Part shown: positions 53,875 to 63,999 of the stretch, in pieces
How the letters are laid out: the number at the start of each line of letters is the position of its first letter
How positions within the stretch are numbered: the stretch's first letter is position 1
From: Deinococcus taeanensis
GTDB taxonomy: Bacteria > Deinococcota > Deinococci > Deinococcales > Deinococcaceae
Length of the DNA: 64,000 nucleotides
Assembly: GCF_020229735.1 (NCBI RefSeq)
Contig: NZ_CP083457.1
Coordinates: forward strand, 62,001 to 126,000
Direction: 5' to 3'
Made by a program: the position numbers and the translations under genes
Notes under the pieces: generated by a model
The model's database searches: none
What the model saw: only the letters and a program-made list of their open reading frames with translations
Told to the model about the DNA's origin: nothing

Positions 53875-55551
53875 ATGTCGTTCGACCCGTTGAATCCGCT
53901 TATTGTGCAGGCGGACCGAAGCGTGTTTCTGGAAGCATTTAATCCGCGTGCAGAGGCGGCGCGCACTGATATTGCGCCGTTTGCAGAACTGATCAGCAGT
54001 CCCGAACATCTGCACACGTACCGGGTCACGCCCCTGTCATTATGGAACGCGGCCAGCGCGGGCCTGACGGCAAACGGCATCATGGAGGCCCTGGCCCGGC
54101 ACGCCAAATTCCCTCTCCCTGACAATGTGGCTACGGACGTCCGCGAGCTCGTGGGCCGCTGGGGCCGCCTAAAGCTGGAACGGTACGACTCCGCGCTGCT
54201 GTTGATCGTCGCGGCTGGCGACGAAGCCCTGCTGACTGAACTCGGGCGCCACAAGGAGATCAGGCCGCTGCTGGGCGAGGTCATGTCGTCCACCGTGGTG
54301 ACCGTTCCGGCGGCCCACCGGGGGGTGCTTAAGCAGCAGCTGATCGAGGTTGGCTGGCCGGTGGATGATCAGGCAGGCTACACCGATGGCGCCGCCTTCG
54401 CAGTGCGGCTGTCGTCGTCGCTTCAGGTGCGCGACTATCAGCGCGAAGCCGCCGAGGCGTTCTACCGCGCCGGCAGCGAGCAGGGTGGGTCGGGTGTGGT
54501 GGTCCTGGCCCCAGGCGCAGGAAAAACGGTGGTGGGCATGGCCGCCATGAGCCTGGTCGGGCAGCGGACCCTGGTGCTGACCACCAACCGGACCAGCGTC
54601 AATCAGTGGCACCGGGAACTCCTGAACAAAACCGACCTGAGCCCCGAGGACGTCAGCGAGTACGCCGCCGGGAAAGCACTGACCCCAGTGACGCTGTGCA
54701 CCTACCAGATGCTCACCCACCGCAAGCGGAGCAGTCTGAGTGGGGAGGACGGCGCCTACCCGCATCTGGCATTGATCGGGGCTTCTGAATGGGGGCTGAT
54801 CATTTACGACGAGGTTCATCTGCTGCCGGCTCCGGTGTTCCGCCTCACCGCCGAAGTCCAGGCCCGCCGCCGCCTGGGCCTGACCGCCACCCTGATCCGC
54901 GAGGACGGCCGCGAAGGCGACGTGTTCGCGCTCATCGGCCCCAAGCGCTATGACCAGCCCTGGAAGACCCTGGAAGCGCAGGGCTGGATTGCCCAGGCTC
55001 ACTGCCTGGAAGTCCGGCTGCGTCTGCCGCCTGAAGAGCGTGTGCAGTACGCGGTCGCCCCGGACCAGGACAAGCACCGCATTGCCGCCGAGAACCCAGT
55101 CAAGCGCACGGTCCTGCGGCAGGTGATGGCGCGGCACAGCGGCCTGCCGACGCTGATTATCGGCCAGTTCCTGGATCAGCTTGAACTGATAGGCGCCGAC
55201 CTGGAGGTCCCCGTGATCACCGGCAAGACGCCGCAGCGCACCCGCGAGACCCTCTTCCAGGCGTTCCGGGAGGGCCACCTGAAGACGCTGGTGCTGTCCA
55301 GGGTCGGCAACTTCGCGCTGGATCTGCCTGACGCCGAGCTTCTTATTCAGGTGTCAGGTGCCTTCGGGTCGCGGCAGGAGGAAGCGCAGCGCCTGGGGCG
55401 GCTGCTGCGCCCCAAGGCCGACGGCCGCGCCGCCTATTTCTATTCTCTGGTCACCCGCGAAACCAGCGAGGAGGACTTTGCCCACCACCGCCAGCTGTTT
55501 CTGGCCGCACAGGGCTACTCTTACGGCATTCTGGATCAAGATGAGGTTTGA
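53875..55551 (+). CDS. XPB/RAD25-like superfamily 2 helicase
   Basis: The 558-residue helicase has an N-terminal XPB-like domain (LHTYRVTPLSLWNAASAGLT; about 1-140), then SF2 motifs: RDYQREAAEAFY (Q-like), Walker A APGAGKT near 213-219, DEVH at 312, LTATLIREDGRE containing motif III and the XPB RED motif, VSGAFGSRQEEAQRLGRLLR (motifs V-VI). XPB unwinds DNA during repair or transcription. ATG 53875 is chosen because conserved sequence starts there. It leads a three-gene unit with a basic linker protein and a Helicase_C_3 protein, a partner arrangement that suggests a repair complex. Confidence 0.88.
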   Translation: MSFDPLNPLIVQADRSVFLEAFNPRAEAARTDIAPFAELISSPEHLHTYRVTPLSLWNAASAGLTANGIMEALARHAKFPLPDNVATDVRELVGRWGRLKLERYDSALLLIVAAGDEALLTELGRHKEIRPLLGEVMSSTVVTVPAAHRGVLKQQLIEVGWPVDDQAGYTDGAAFAVRLSSSLQVRDYQREAAEAFYRAGSEQGGSGVVVLAPGAGKTVVGMAAMSLVGQRTLVLTTNRTSVNQWHRELLNKTDLSPEDVSEYAAGKALTPVTLCTYQMLTHRKRSSLSGEDGAYPHLALIGASEWGLIIYDEVHLLPAPVFRLTAEVQARRRLGLTATLIREDGREGDVFALIGPKRYDQPWKTLEAQGWIAQAHCLEVRLRLPPEERVQYAVAPDQDKHRIAAENPVKRTVLRQVMARHSGLPTLIIGQFLDQLELIGADLEVPVITGKTPQRTRETLFQAFREGHLKTLVLSRVGNFALDLPDAELLIQVSGAFGSRQEEAQRLGRLLRPKADGRAAYFYSLVTRETSEEDFAHHRQLFLAAQGYSYGILDQDEV

Positions 55552-55632
55552 CGTTGATCCGGCACAGCGGATGGGCCACCCGGCTCCAGCCGCTGTGGCC
55601 CTTCGCTCCATGCGGGCGACAGGAGAGCAGAC

Positions 55633-55962
55633 ATGACCCAGGCACCCAAGAAACGTGGTCGCCCGCCCAAAAGCGGCAAGACCGTGTCCCCAGCGCCGGC
55701 GCCCACAGAGGCCCAGCCCACGGAGGCCCAGCCCCAGCCGCTCCTGCCGGGGGTACAGCGGGTGGTGGCCCATCGGCCGCTGAGTGTGCTGGAGGTGCAG
55801 GACAGCGCCGATCTGGACGCGCTGCTGCAGGACGCCCGCGTGGCGGGGCAGGTCGTGTCCCGGCTCGGCCCGACCTTTGCCCTGCTGGTTCCGGGCAGTG
55901 AGAAGGCGGTGCTCGAGGCCCTGCGCAAGGCCGGTCACCTGCCGAAGGTGGTCGGGCCATGA
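55633..55962 (+). CDS. Small basic-tailed protein in XPB operon
   Basis: The 109-residue protein begins PKKRGRPPKSGK, an AT-hook-like basic patch, followed by a Pro/Ala/Gln linker and a compact alpha/beta C-terminal half (HRPLSVLEVQDSADLDALLQ, then LLVPGSEKAVLEALRKAGHL). It may bind DNA and bridge the two helicase-related proteins; this is inference from the basic tail and position. It ends overlapping the next ATG by 4 nt. ATG 55633 follows AGGAGAGCAG. Confidence 0.65.
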   Translation: MTQAPKKRGRPPKSGKTVSPAPAPTEAQPTEAQPQPLLPGVQRVVAHRPLSVLEVQDSADLDALLQDARVAGQVVSRLGPTFALLVPGSEKAVLEALRKAGHLPKVVGP

Positions 55963-58406
55963 GCGCCACGAATTCGTCACTGAGCCGCTCGGCCCTGGAT
56001 CCCTCTCCTCTGCGCCTGGAGGACATGGCCGACATCTTCGGCACGGGACACTTCAACCGGGTGGCCAGGCGCTACAGCGGTGAGAAGGGAATCAACGGCA
56101 AGGCCGCCGCCCGGGAGGCCCTGAGCCGGACCTTTGCGAATGCCAGGCGCCTGGACGCACTGGCCGCCAGCCTGCATCCCACCGAACTGCAACTGCTGGG
56201 TGAAGTTCGTCGGCGCGGCGGGACCATGGACGGCTGGGCGCTGTATACCTTCGCGCGGCTGCGTGGACTGAAGGCGCCGCCTGTCAAGCTGAGCCCCTCC
56301 TCGTCGAATCTCTTCGAGGGGTACCAGGGCGCTGATTTTCCCGGAGCCGATCTGATCTGGTCGCTGTTTGCCGACGGCCTGCTGGTTCCGGTGTCGGTTC
56401 CCAATCACTGGTTGCGCGATGCTTATGCCTATTACCGGCACCGACCCTTCCCGAACCTGCCCGCAACCTGGGTGCTGGCGGACCCTCGCCTGCTGACGCA
56501 TCTCCCCCCGGTCGAGGCACTGCCCCTGACCGTCAAGCTGGGCGGAGTGCAGCCGCCCACGGTGCAGAACAGAACCTCGCCGGCCGCGAGGCTGGCGCTG
56601 CATCTTCAGGAGGTGCTGCGTGGCCTGCGGGTGTTGGGCGGCCTGGGTCTCACTCAGGCGGGAACCTACAACAAATCAGGGCTGGGCAAACTAAACAAAC
56701 TGCTGCCTGCCCTCGAGGAGCCCGGGTTCTGGCTGGCCGCAGCACAGTCGCTGGGCCTGCTGCAAGTGGACGTGGCTGGCAAACAGGTGCGGGTCTGTGC
56801 GGAGCAGGAACGGGCGCTGACCCAGGCTGGCCCGCAGCATCTGGTGAAACGCCTGGCGGGACTGGTTGGGGTTTTGGCTATGCCTGAAGATCAGGCGCAT
56901 CGCCTGCCGTACGCCGGAGTGCTTCGCTCCTGCCTGCTGACCCTGCTGCGCGATCTACCCGGGGCCATCACTGAGTCCGAACTGCTGCGAGTGATGAGTG
57001 CCGTGATCCCCGCAGAGCTGCGCCTGCCGGTGCGTGATTACCGCGTCGTACCGAATCCGCAGGCCTGGCCGGACTGGTTCGGTGCCACGCTGCGCGGTAC
57101 CATGACCGATTTTGGTCTGGTGTCCCTCGAGGACCGGGATGGGCAGGCGGTAGTCACGCCGGGCGAAGCCCTGGACACCTCAACGGTGCATTCCGAGCCC
57201 AGTAACCCTGCCGCCGGCGCTGCGCTGGCCCCCGTTCCGGCGCCCCCCGCCTGGATTCTGCAACCCAACTTTGAGCTGCTGGTGTATCCCGCCCACCTTC
57301 AGCCGCATCAGTTCGCCATCCTGTACGCCGCCGAGGCGGTGCGCTTCGATGCCCAGACCGCCACCTACCGCCTGACCCGGGACAGTGTTTATGCCGCGCT
57401 CGAAGGCGGCCTGAGTCAGGCAGACCTGGTGGCTGGCCTGCAATCGGGTTCGGCAACTCCCCTGGCCCCCAGCGTGGAGAGCACCATTCGGGACTGGGCG
57501 GCGCGCCGCGAGCGCCTGACGGTGCATCAAGGCGTCACGCTGCTGGAGTACCCCACTCGCAGCAAGCGGGACGCGGCACTCAGCTCCGGGGGAACGCCCG
57601 TTGGCGAGACTTTGCTGATGCTCGCGTCAGGGCAGAAGGTTCAGCCGGGAATCAGCATACTGAAGTACGATCAGGTCCCCCCGAAAACCCTGAAATTCGG
57701 CGATGACGGAACCTTCACCATCACCAGCGAACTGGATTTTCTGACCCGGCAGCTTCTCGAGGGCCGCATTGCGGCTGTGGGCAAGGAAAGGTACCTCTTC
57801 CGCCCCGCCCTGGCCGGCGGCCTGCCCACCTCTTTCCTGAACGATCTCGAAGCGCGCAGTTCTGGTCGTCTTCCCAGCCTCCTGCGCCTTCAGCTGGGTG
57901 TCTGGAGCGGCCAGACGCCGCCGCCCCGTCTGGCGGCCGTGACGCTTCTTCAGCATCCACAGGCGCAGGGCCTGGCACAACACCCTGCCCTGAAGGGCCT
58001 TATCGGCGGCACTGTCGGGCCGAACCTGTTTGCAGTGCCGGCCGGCCAGGAACAGGCCCTGGAGACGGCCCTGCGTGCTCTGGGCTTGACGCCGCACCGC
58101 GAGCTTCTTGCTCCGCAGGGCGCCGCCTCCGATCTGGTGATGATCACTGACACCCGCAAAAAGCGGGAATTTCTGGAAGAAGCCATTCGCAACGGACACA
58201 ACCTGCTCATCCAGTTCAACGAGGAAAAGACCGTTGGGGGCTGGTACAGCAGCCGGGCCACGCCCGGCAAACGCCGACTCGACGAATTTCAACCCCTGCG
58301 GGTAGACCGGGCGGGCAACACGCCGTACCTGGACGCACGGAACTTGAAAAGCAGTGAGGAGGAGCGGATTCGGATTCAGTACATTCTGGGCATAGCGATT
58401 CGATAG
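55959..58406 (+). CDS. XPB/Ssl2-like Helicase_C_3 domain protein
   Basis: The 815-residue protein overlaps the small gene by ATGA. Its centre (ILQPNFELLVYPAHLQPHQF, then TYRLTRDSVYAALEGGLSQA) matches the Helicase_C_3 pattern (Wvlqpd.e.lv.p......yRLT..s...al..G.s), found in non-catalytic XPB/Ssl2-associated proteins. No Walker motifs are visible, so it probably does not hydrolyse ATP. A C-terminal block (DLVMITDTRKKREFLEEAIR, KTVGGWYSSRATPGKRRLDE) resembles a WYL-like fold. It likely regulates or partners the XPB-like helicase; function is inferred from the operon. Confidence 0.72.
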   Translation: MSATNSSLSRSALDPSPLRLEDMADIFGTGHFNRVARRYSGEKGINGKAAAREALSRTFANARRLDALAASLHPTELQLLGEVRRRGGTMDGWALYTFARLRGLKAPPVKLSPSSSNLFEGYQGADFPGADLIWSLFADGLLVPVSVPNHWLRDAYAYYRHRPFPNLPATWVLADPRLLTHLPPVEALPLTVKLGGVQPPTVQNRTSPAARLALHLQEVLRGLRVLGGLGLTQAGTYNKSGLGKLNKLLPALEEPGFWLAAAQSLGLLQVDVAGKQVRVCAEQERALTQAGPQHLVKRLAGLVGVLAMPEDQAHRLPYAGVLRSCLLTLLRDLPGAITESELLRVMSAVIPAELRLPVRDYRVVPNPQAWPDWFGATLRGTMTDFGLVSLEDRDGQAVVTPGEALDTSTVHSEPSNPAAGAALAPVPAPPAWILQPNFELLVYPAHLQPHQFAILYAAEAVRFDAQTATYRLTRDSVYAALEGGLSQADLVAGLQSGSATPLAPSVESTIRDWAARRERLTVHQGVTLLEYPTRSKRDAALSSGGTPVGETLLMLASGQKVQPGISILKYDQVPPKTLKFGDDGTFTITSELDFLTRQLLEGRIAAVGKERYLFRPALAGGLPTSFLNDLEARSSGRLPSLLRLQLGVWSGQTPPPRLAAVTLLQHPQAQGLAQHPALKGLIGGTVGPNLFAVPAGQEQALETALRALGLTPHRELLAPQGAASDLVMITDTRKKREFLEEAIRNGHNLLIQFNEEKTVGGWYSSRATPGKRRLDEFQPLRVDRAGNTPYLDARNLKSSEEERIRIQYILGIAIR

Positions 58407-58574
58407 GTGTCGGTATCACATCCAAGATCAGACACTGACAGAAAAGGATGTGGGTGGAAAGCCAACGGATTTAGCCGCGGGCTGCAGAACCCACGCCTCC
58501 CGCAAGGGAGGCCGGGCTGATGCTTTGTGTTGATGCTGAGGCGCTCTTGACCCGCCGCCCCGCCGTGGTAGGCC

Positions 58575-58979
58575 GTGGAAGTGCCGACGCCCTATCTTCA
58601 CAAGAACACGTCCGTATCGCTCCTGCGATACCCCTTCGTGTTCTGTCCCAAACGCCGCCGAAAGGTGCTGACGGGGAACGTGGCGCTGAGGCTCAAGGCA
58701 CTGCTGGAAGAGAAAACCGCCGAACTGGGCTGGGACATCGTGACGCTGGACATCATGCCCGACCACGTTCATCTCTTCCTGGGCACCCACCCGGACGTGT
58801 CTCCGACGCAGGTGATGCACGCCCTCAAGGGCTCCACCTCCCGCGTACTGCGGCAGGAGTTCCAGGGGTTGCAAACCATGCCGTCCCTGTGGACTCGCTT
58901 CTCCTGGGTCAGCACGGCGGGCAACGTCAGCGCCGAAGTCATCGAGCGGTACATCGCAGGGCAGAAGACGAGGGACTGA
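58575..58979 (+). CDS. tnpA: IS200/IS605 TnpA (Y1 transposase)
   Basis: The 134-residue protein has the full Y1/HUH layout: LLRYPFVFCPKRRRKVL near the start, IMPDHVHLFLGTHP with the metal-binding HUH pair, and IERYIAGQ with the catalytic tyrosine near residue 127. It cuts and joins single-stranded DNA at the IS ends. GTG 58575 or 58581 could start it. Its stop is adjacent to the tnpB ATG (58980). It appears functional. Confidence 0.85.
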   Translation: MEVPTPYLHKNTSVSLLRYPFVFCPKRRRKVLTGNVALRLKALLEEKTAELGWDIVTLDIMPDHVHLFLGTHPDVSPTQVMHALKGSTSRVLRQEFQGLQTMPSLWTRFSWVSTAGNVSAEVIERYIAGQKTRD

Positions 58980-60095
<1,116 letters not shown>

Positions 60096-60099
60096 GAAG

Positions 60100-60119
60100 C
60101 CAACGGATGTATCCGTTGG
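60100..60119 (+). repeat. Right-end hairpin of IS605 element
   Basis: CCAACGGA and TCCGTTGG pair around TGTA directly after tnpB, where IS605 elements have their right-end hairpin and where the guide-RNA end normally lies. Confidence 0.6.
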
Positions 60120-60125
60120 TCGGTC

Positions 60126-60641
60126 ACCGATGCACGCCCTGTCCACCAGCCCAACCGCGTGAGGCAACGACACAGCTGGCGTCCACAGGGGAGGCCCTGG
60201 GCCTGATACAACGACCAGGCCGCTGTAGGCCGAGTTGTGGTTGATGCGGCGGCCCGCTCCAGTGGACCGCCGCATCAACCACGTTGTATGGCGTCAGGCG
60301 CTGACCGGCCGGCGGGCGGTGGACGTGCGAATCATCGATCTGCTGGCCCAGGCCGAGGCCTTTGACGCACTCACCCAGGGCCTCACAGACGACGCCAGGC
60401 TCCTGCTTCTACGGGAAGCCGGTCGCCTGGAGGAGGTGCCCACGCCTGGCCCCCCAGGCACCTGACCACGAACGTTCCGGTTTGAGTCGAGGATCGGTCT
60501 GGGCGCCGTCTTTTTCCTGAAACAGGGCCGGATTGTCCTGCTGGGCGACCACTCCACCGTGACTGCCCCTGAACGCCCGGCCTCCACCCTCAGACATCGG
60601 CAGTGCTGAACCCTGTCCGTACAGCCAATGACCCGGTGAAG
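60126..60641. other. Intergenic stretch with nested inverted repeat
   Basis: Contains the nested inverted repeat at 60206-60289. A plus frame from about 60280 to 60465 (VRIIDLLAQAEAFDALTQGL) has high third-position GC and could be the tail of a decayed or very small gene, but shows no clear start. Confidence 0.35.
60206..60289. repeat. Nested inverted repeats
   Basis: TGGTTGATGCGGCGG (60238-60252) is exactly complementary to 60267-60281, and ATACAACG (60206-60213) pairs with CGTTGTAT (60282-60289). The inner stem has a 14-nt loop. It is not part of the IS605 ends as far as I can tell. Confidence 0.6.
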
Positions 60642-61121
60642 TCAACGCTCTTTGGCCGTCCGGGTCGAATTGGACGTAGCTGGGCCAGGGAACCGTTCCG
60701 GTCCGGGGCGGATTTCACCGGTGGCGCATTGCCTTGCGTGAACGGTGGGCGCGTTGAGCGCAGGTTCAGAGAACGTGGTGCCGCGCACGGGGAAGTGCCC
60801 GGCGATGCTGAAGGGCACCCCTTCACCGCTGAAAGGATCGTCAGCGGCCGCGTTGATGTTGACGCCCAGATGCAGATGCGGTTCAGTGGTGTTCCCACTG
60901 TTGCCGACCAGGGCCAGCACCTGTCCTGCCCGCACTTGATCGCCGGGTTTGACCGTGACGCTGCCGCGTTGCAGATGGGCCAGCAGGATGTGCACCTGGC
61001 GTCCGTCGGGGGCAGTCGAGCGGAGCACGATGAAGTTGCCTGCGGGGCGCAGGCTATCGACTTGAGGAACCCGCAGGTCTGGGCGGGTGTGTTCAGTCTG
61101 CAGCACTGTCCCGTCCAGGGG
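60642..61121 (-). pseudogene. M23 metallopeptidase domain, C-terminal part split off by IS
   Basis: The fragment reads LDGTVLQTEHTRPDLRV, GNFIVLRSTAPDGRQVHILL, VKPGDQVRAGQVLALVGNSG and EPHLHLGVNINA, the LytM/M23 core with the catalytic HxH. Its N-terminus is separated by the insertion at 61122-62351. Joining it to 62352-63189 after removing the IS and one CCAGGGG copy restores AQVLAPLDGTVLQ in frame. The combined protein would be about 440 residues: soluble start, several TM helices, then an M23 domain. Now inactive as such. Confidence 0.8.
61115..61121. repeat. Target duplication CCAGGGG, left
   Basis: CCAGGGG directly left of the IS is repeated at 62352-62358 directly right of it. Excising the IS and one copy restores the reading frame of the M23 gene. 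Confidence 0.7.
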
Positions 61122-61190
61122 TAGTGCTCCAAGGATGACTTTCAGCACCTGACCCTCTCGATGCGAGGGACGAGCACACTGGAGATCATC

Positions 61191-61478
61191 ATGGGGAAAC
61201 AGCGAAAAACCTGGAGCACCGACGTCAAAGAAGCCATCGTCCTCAGCGTGCTGCGGGGCGAACTCGGAGTCGCGGAGGCAGCCCGTCAGCATGGAGCCAA
61301 CGAGAGCCTGATCCACACCTGGAAAACACAGTTTCTGGAGGCGGGCCGTGCCCGCCTCTCTGGTGACCGACCAGACCAGGGCGTGACCATCCTGGAACGG
61401 GAGAATGACCGTCTCAAACGCATCGTGGCCGAAAAGGAACTGGAGCTCGATATTGCGCGAAAAGTGCGACGGCTCTGA
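61191..61478 (+). CDS. Transposase OrfA (HTH) of the 61-kb IS
   Basis: The 95-residue protein starts MGKQRKTWSTDVKEAIV and has a homeodomain-like HTH (VAEAARQHGANESLIHTWKT) followed by a coiled coil (LERENDRLKRIVAEKELELD). The frame is open from 61161, but ATG 61191 begins the conserved part. An AAAAG slip site at 61459-61463 near its end would join it to OrfB. Confidence 0.82.
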   Translation: MGKQRKTWSTDVKEAIVLSVLRGELGVAEAARQHGANESLIHTWKTQFLEAGRARLSGDRPDQGVTILERENDRLKRIVAEKELELDIARKVRRL

Positions 61479-62332
61479 CGCTGGACGAGCTGATCGTTCT
61501 CTGGCAGAGCCGGCCGCACCTCAGCCTGCGGCGTTTTGCCCAGTACGCCAGCGTGCCGTACTGGCGGATGCGGGACCATCAGCACAGCGCGCCCGCGCGC
61601 TGTGCCAAGCAGCAGCACCGTGACGCACTGTACGAGAAGGTACGCCAGGCGGCGTTGCAGCATCCAACGTCTGGATACCGGCTGCTGTATCAGGAACTCA
61701 AAGCTCAGGGCGAAGAGATTGGCCTGCACAAGATCCGTGTCGCACTCGGCGAATTGCACCTTCACCCACCGCTGCCTCGAAAGACCCGGAAACCTTCCCC
61801 GAAGGTTTCCGCACCACAAGACTGGCCGGAAGGTCGACGGGTGCAGATTGACGCGACACGGCTGTCGCTGCCCGACGGGGTCTGTTGGATTTACTTCGTG
61901 CTGGACGTTACCTCGCGGGTGGTGCTGGCCAGCCGGGTGGTACGGAGCCTGTCGATGCACCTCGCCAAACTGACGCTCGACGAGGCGGTCGCCGTGCTGC
62001 GTGCTCAGGGCCACCACAAGCGCATCCTGGTCCAGAGTGATGGAGGCAGTGATTTCACCAGTGACCTCTTTCAACAGGGCTGTTTGATGTACGGCAACTG
62101 GGTGCGCTGCAAAGTGTCTCAGCCGGGAGGAACCGGTATCCTCGAACGCCTCAACCGGACCTACAAATACCAGTTCGCCTTCCGCCAGGACTGGCAGTCC
62201 ATGGCCGATGTCCGGGCCGCCATGCCGGACTTTCACCGCTGGTACAACCACGAGCGCCGTCATTCGGCGCTCGGCTACGCCACGCCTTGGTCTACACTCA
62301 CCTTATCGGCGAATGCTCGCAACGCCGCTTGA
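61464..62332 (+). CDS. Transposase OrfB (DDE integrase) of the 61-kb IS
   Basis: In the -1 frame after the slip site the sequence reads SATALTLDELIVLWQSRPHL, a HTH_21-like region (HPTSGYRLLYQELKAQGEEI) and an integrase core: first D in VQIDATRLSLPDGV, second in LVQSDGGSDFTSD, E in GTGILERLNRTYK, and WYNHERRHSALGYATP at the end. All three catalytic acids are present. A GTG at 61553 could start a shorter independent product. Expression as OrfAB is likely. Confidence 0.82.
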
Positions 62333-62351
62333 AGTCAAACCTGGAGCATTA

Positions 62352-63189
62352 CCAGGGGAGCAAGCACCTGCGCACCGAAGATGGCGTAGCGTGCGGGGTC
62401 AGCGGGCAGGTGGCCACGGGCGTGCCGGCCGAGCGGTCCCACACCGATCAGGTCCACGGCGTAGCGCATGGTGGGGTGGTCGACATGGTAGTTCACGGTG
62501 GACGTGCTTCCGCCCTGGCCAACCATGAAAGCTCCGCCGGCCAGCACCGGTCCGAGCGTCACCAGTTGTCCTGGAGCGCGGCGGCCTTTGAGGCCTTCGA
62601 GCAGCAGGCGTCCGAAGGCGAGACTCACGCCCAGCGCGAACAGGCTGCTCCAGAGGTCAAGTGAACCCGTGGGCAATGCAGGAAGGCGCACGGCAGAGGC
62701 AAACACAGCTGCCAGGCACAACCAGAACAGTGGGCGCAGGTACGTCGAGGCCTGCGCCCAGACCAGGGTGGCGAGGAAGGCGCTGATGAACATCACGCTG
62801 GGCACAAGCGTGGTCAACCACTCCAGCCGGGTCTGGACTGCCCAGCTGCGGACGACGGTCCCCAGGAGGATCAGAGGCAGCGCCCAGAGTGCGCCAAACA
62901 GGACTTTTGCCTGCAGGGACGGCATTGATGGTGTGGGAATGCGCAGGGAGGTGATCTGCAGAGCGTCGTTCAGGCGGGCGAGCACCTGGTACTGGCCGCG
63001 TTCAGCGTTCACCGTCCAGAAGCCCTCCTCGTCGGCCAGCTGGACCTCACGGATGGCGCCGTACCTGGTCTGAAGTCCGGCCAGGTACGGCTGAAGCTGT
63101 TCGAACTTCACCTGCGCGAGGAAGTCCGGGGTGAAGTGTTCTGGGCGGGGTGCTTCCAGCAGGGTCTTGAGGTGCGCCGCGTGGGTCAC
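62352..63189 (-). pseudogene. N-terminal part of membrane M23 peptidase gene
   Basis: ATG 63189 starts MTHAAHLKTLLEAPRPEHFT, a soluble region, followed by hydrophobic helices (VLFGALWALPLILLGTVV, VPSVMFISAFLATLVWAQAS, LFWLCLAAVFASAVRLPALP, SSLFALGVSLAFGRLLLEGL) and then NYHVDHPTMRYAVDLIGVGP, the usual lead-in to an M23 domain with a histidine and aspartate metal ligands. It breaks at AQVLAP where the IS entered and now ends in IS sequence at 62335. The start overlaps the regulator stop by ATGA. An anchored truncated product without the HxH site could still be made. Confidence 0.78.
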
Positions 63190-63710
63190 TGGTCCGCTCC
63201 CGGGTGGAATTCGAGGGTTTCTGTGGCGGCGAGGATGGTCAGCAGGGGCACGACGCGTTCGCCTGGAACGCGGTGAGCGCCTCGTCCCGCGGGCTTGAGC
63301 CAGCCGGCGGCGACCAGTTCACGCAGGTGATGGTAGAGCTGTCCTGTCGAGCCGACTTCATCCAACGAGGCGAGGTCGGCATTGCGGGTCTGGCCATTCA
63401 GGATGGCCCGCAGCAGCCGGAGCCGGGCAGGTGAGCCAAGGGCGGCCAGGACAGGAGCGGCGGCGTCCCAATCCTGAGCGAAGTAGCTGCGGGTGGGCAG
63501 GCCGTACTGCCACGCAACGGTGCCACCTACAGGAAGATTGACCTGCCCTGCGAAGAGCACGCCGTCCACGCCGTGTTCCTGAAGGTGGTTGAGTGCCCAG
63601 AGGGTGTTGCTGGCCGGTGGCCGTGGGGGCGCCGCGGGCGTGATTTGTTGTTCGAGGGCCGCGAGGCGCGCTTCCAGTTGCGCGAGATGGTCCGTCAGCT
63701 CTTTTTCCAT
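63186..63710 (-). CDS. ArsR-like winged-helix regulator
   Basis: The 174-residue protein has an N-terminal coiled coil (EKELTDHLAQLEARLAALEQ) and a winged helix at about residues 95-165: VLAALGSPARLRLLRAILNG, then STGQLYHHLRELVAAGWLKP and a basic wing. It resembles ArsR-type regulators that lack the metal-binding cysteines. It overlaps the membrane M23 gene, a pairing that recalls sensor-protease and repressor units, though that function is inference. TAATAT (63723-63718) lies 7 nt before ATG 63710 on the minus strand. Confidence 0.78.
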   Translation of the reverse strand: MEKELTDHLAQLEARLAALEQQITPAAPPRPPASNTLWALNHLQEHGVDGVLFAGQVNLPVGGTVAWQYGLPTRSYFAQDWDAAAPVLAALGSPARLRLLRAILNGQTRNADLASLDEVGSTGQLYHHLRELVAAGWLKPAGRGAHRVPGERVVPLLTILAATETLEFHPGADQ

Positions 63711-63741
63711 AATTCCAATATTACATAATTACGGAACTATG
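63711..63741 (-). promoter_or_regulatory. Promoter/operator of the regulator-M23 operon
   Basis: A strikingly A/T-rich stretch. The minus strand has TAATAT 7 nt before the start, and TTCC (63713-63716) and GGAA (63733-63736) form the ends of a dyad across it. An autoregulatory operator is likely for an ArsR-type repressor. Confidence 0.5.
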
Positions 63742-63999
63742 TCACACTGTGCTGTTGAAGAGCGGACCATCAGCGTCTGTCCGAACCACCTGACGCGCGG
63801 GGCTGGCCACCCGGGCACTCCACCACGTGGGCAGACTGATCATCACGGCGAAAGCCGGTCCCCAGTACGAAAAGTGCCTGAGCGCAAAGGCCGCCGCCCA
63901 CGAATACTGTGGACCAGGAGCGACAGCAGTGAGCAGGCAACCGATGCCGTTGCAGCCGAGCTGGGGCGCGAGGGTGTGGACGTTGCGGACGTCATTCCA
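63742..63999 (-). CDS. C-terminal part of an unidentified protein
   Basis: A frame open from the right window edge to TGA at 63742 reads WNDVRNVHTLAPQLGCNGIG, AAAFALRHFSYWGPAFAVMI and SLPTWWSARVASPARQVVRT. It has coding-like composition and one hydrophobic segment. The start lies outside the window and no family is recognised. It runs in the same direction as the regulator operon. Confidence 0.45.
   Translation of the reverse strand, partial: WNDVRNVHTLAPQLGCNGIGCLLTAVAPGPQYSWAAAFALRHFSYWGPAFAVMISLPTWWSARVASPARQVVRTDADGPLFNSTV

Larger units (their letters stand above)
61122..62351 (+). mobile_element. OrfA/OrfB insertion sequence (IS3-like)
   Basis: The 1230-bp element has inverted ends, left TAGTGCTCCAAGGATGACTT and right (inward) TAATGCTCCAGGTTTGACTT, and a 7-bp duplication. 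It encodes an HTH OrfA and an rve-domain OrfB in the -1 frame. A 7-bp duplication is longer than the usual 3-4 for IS3, so group assignment is tentative. Confidence 0.78.
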
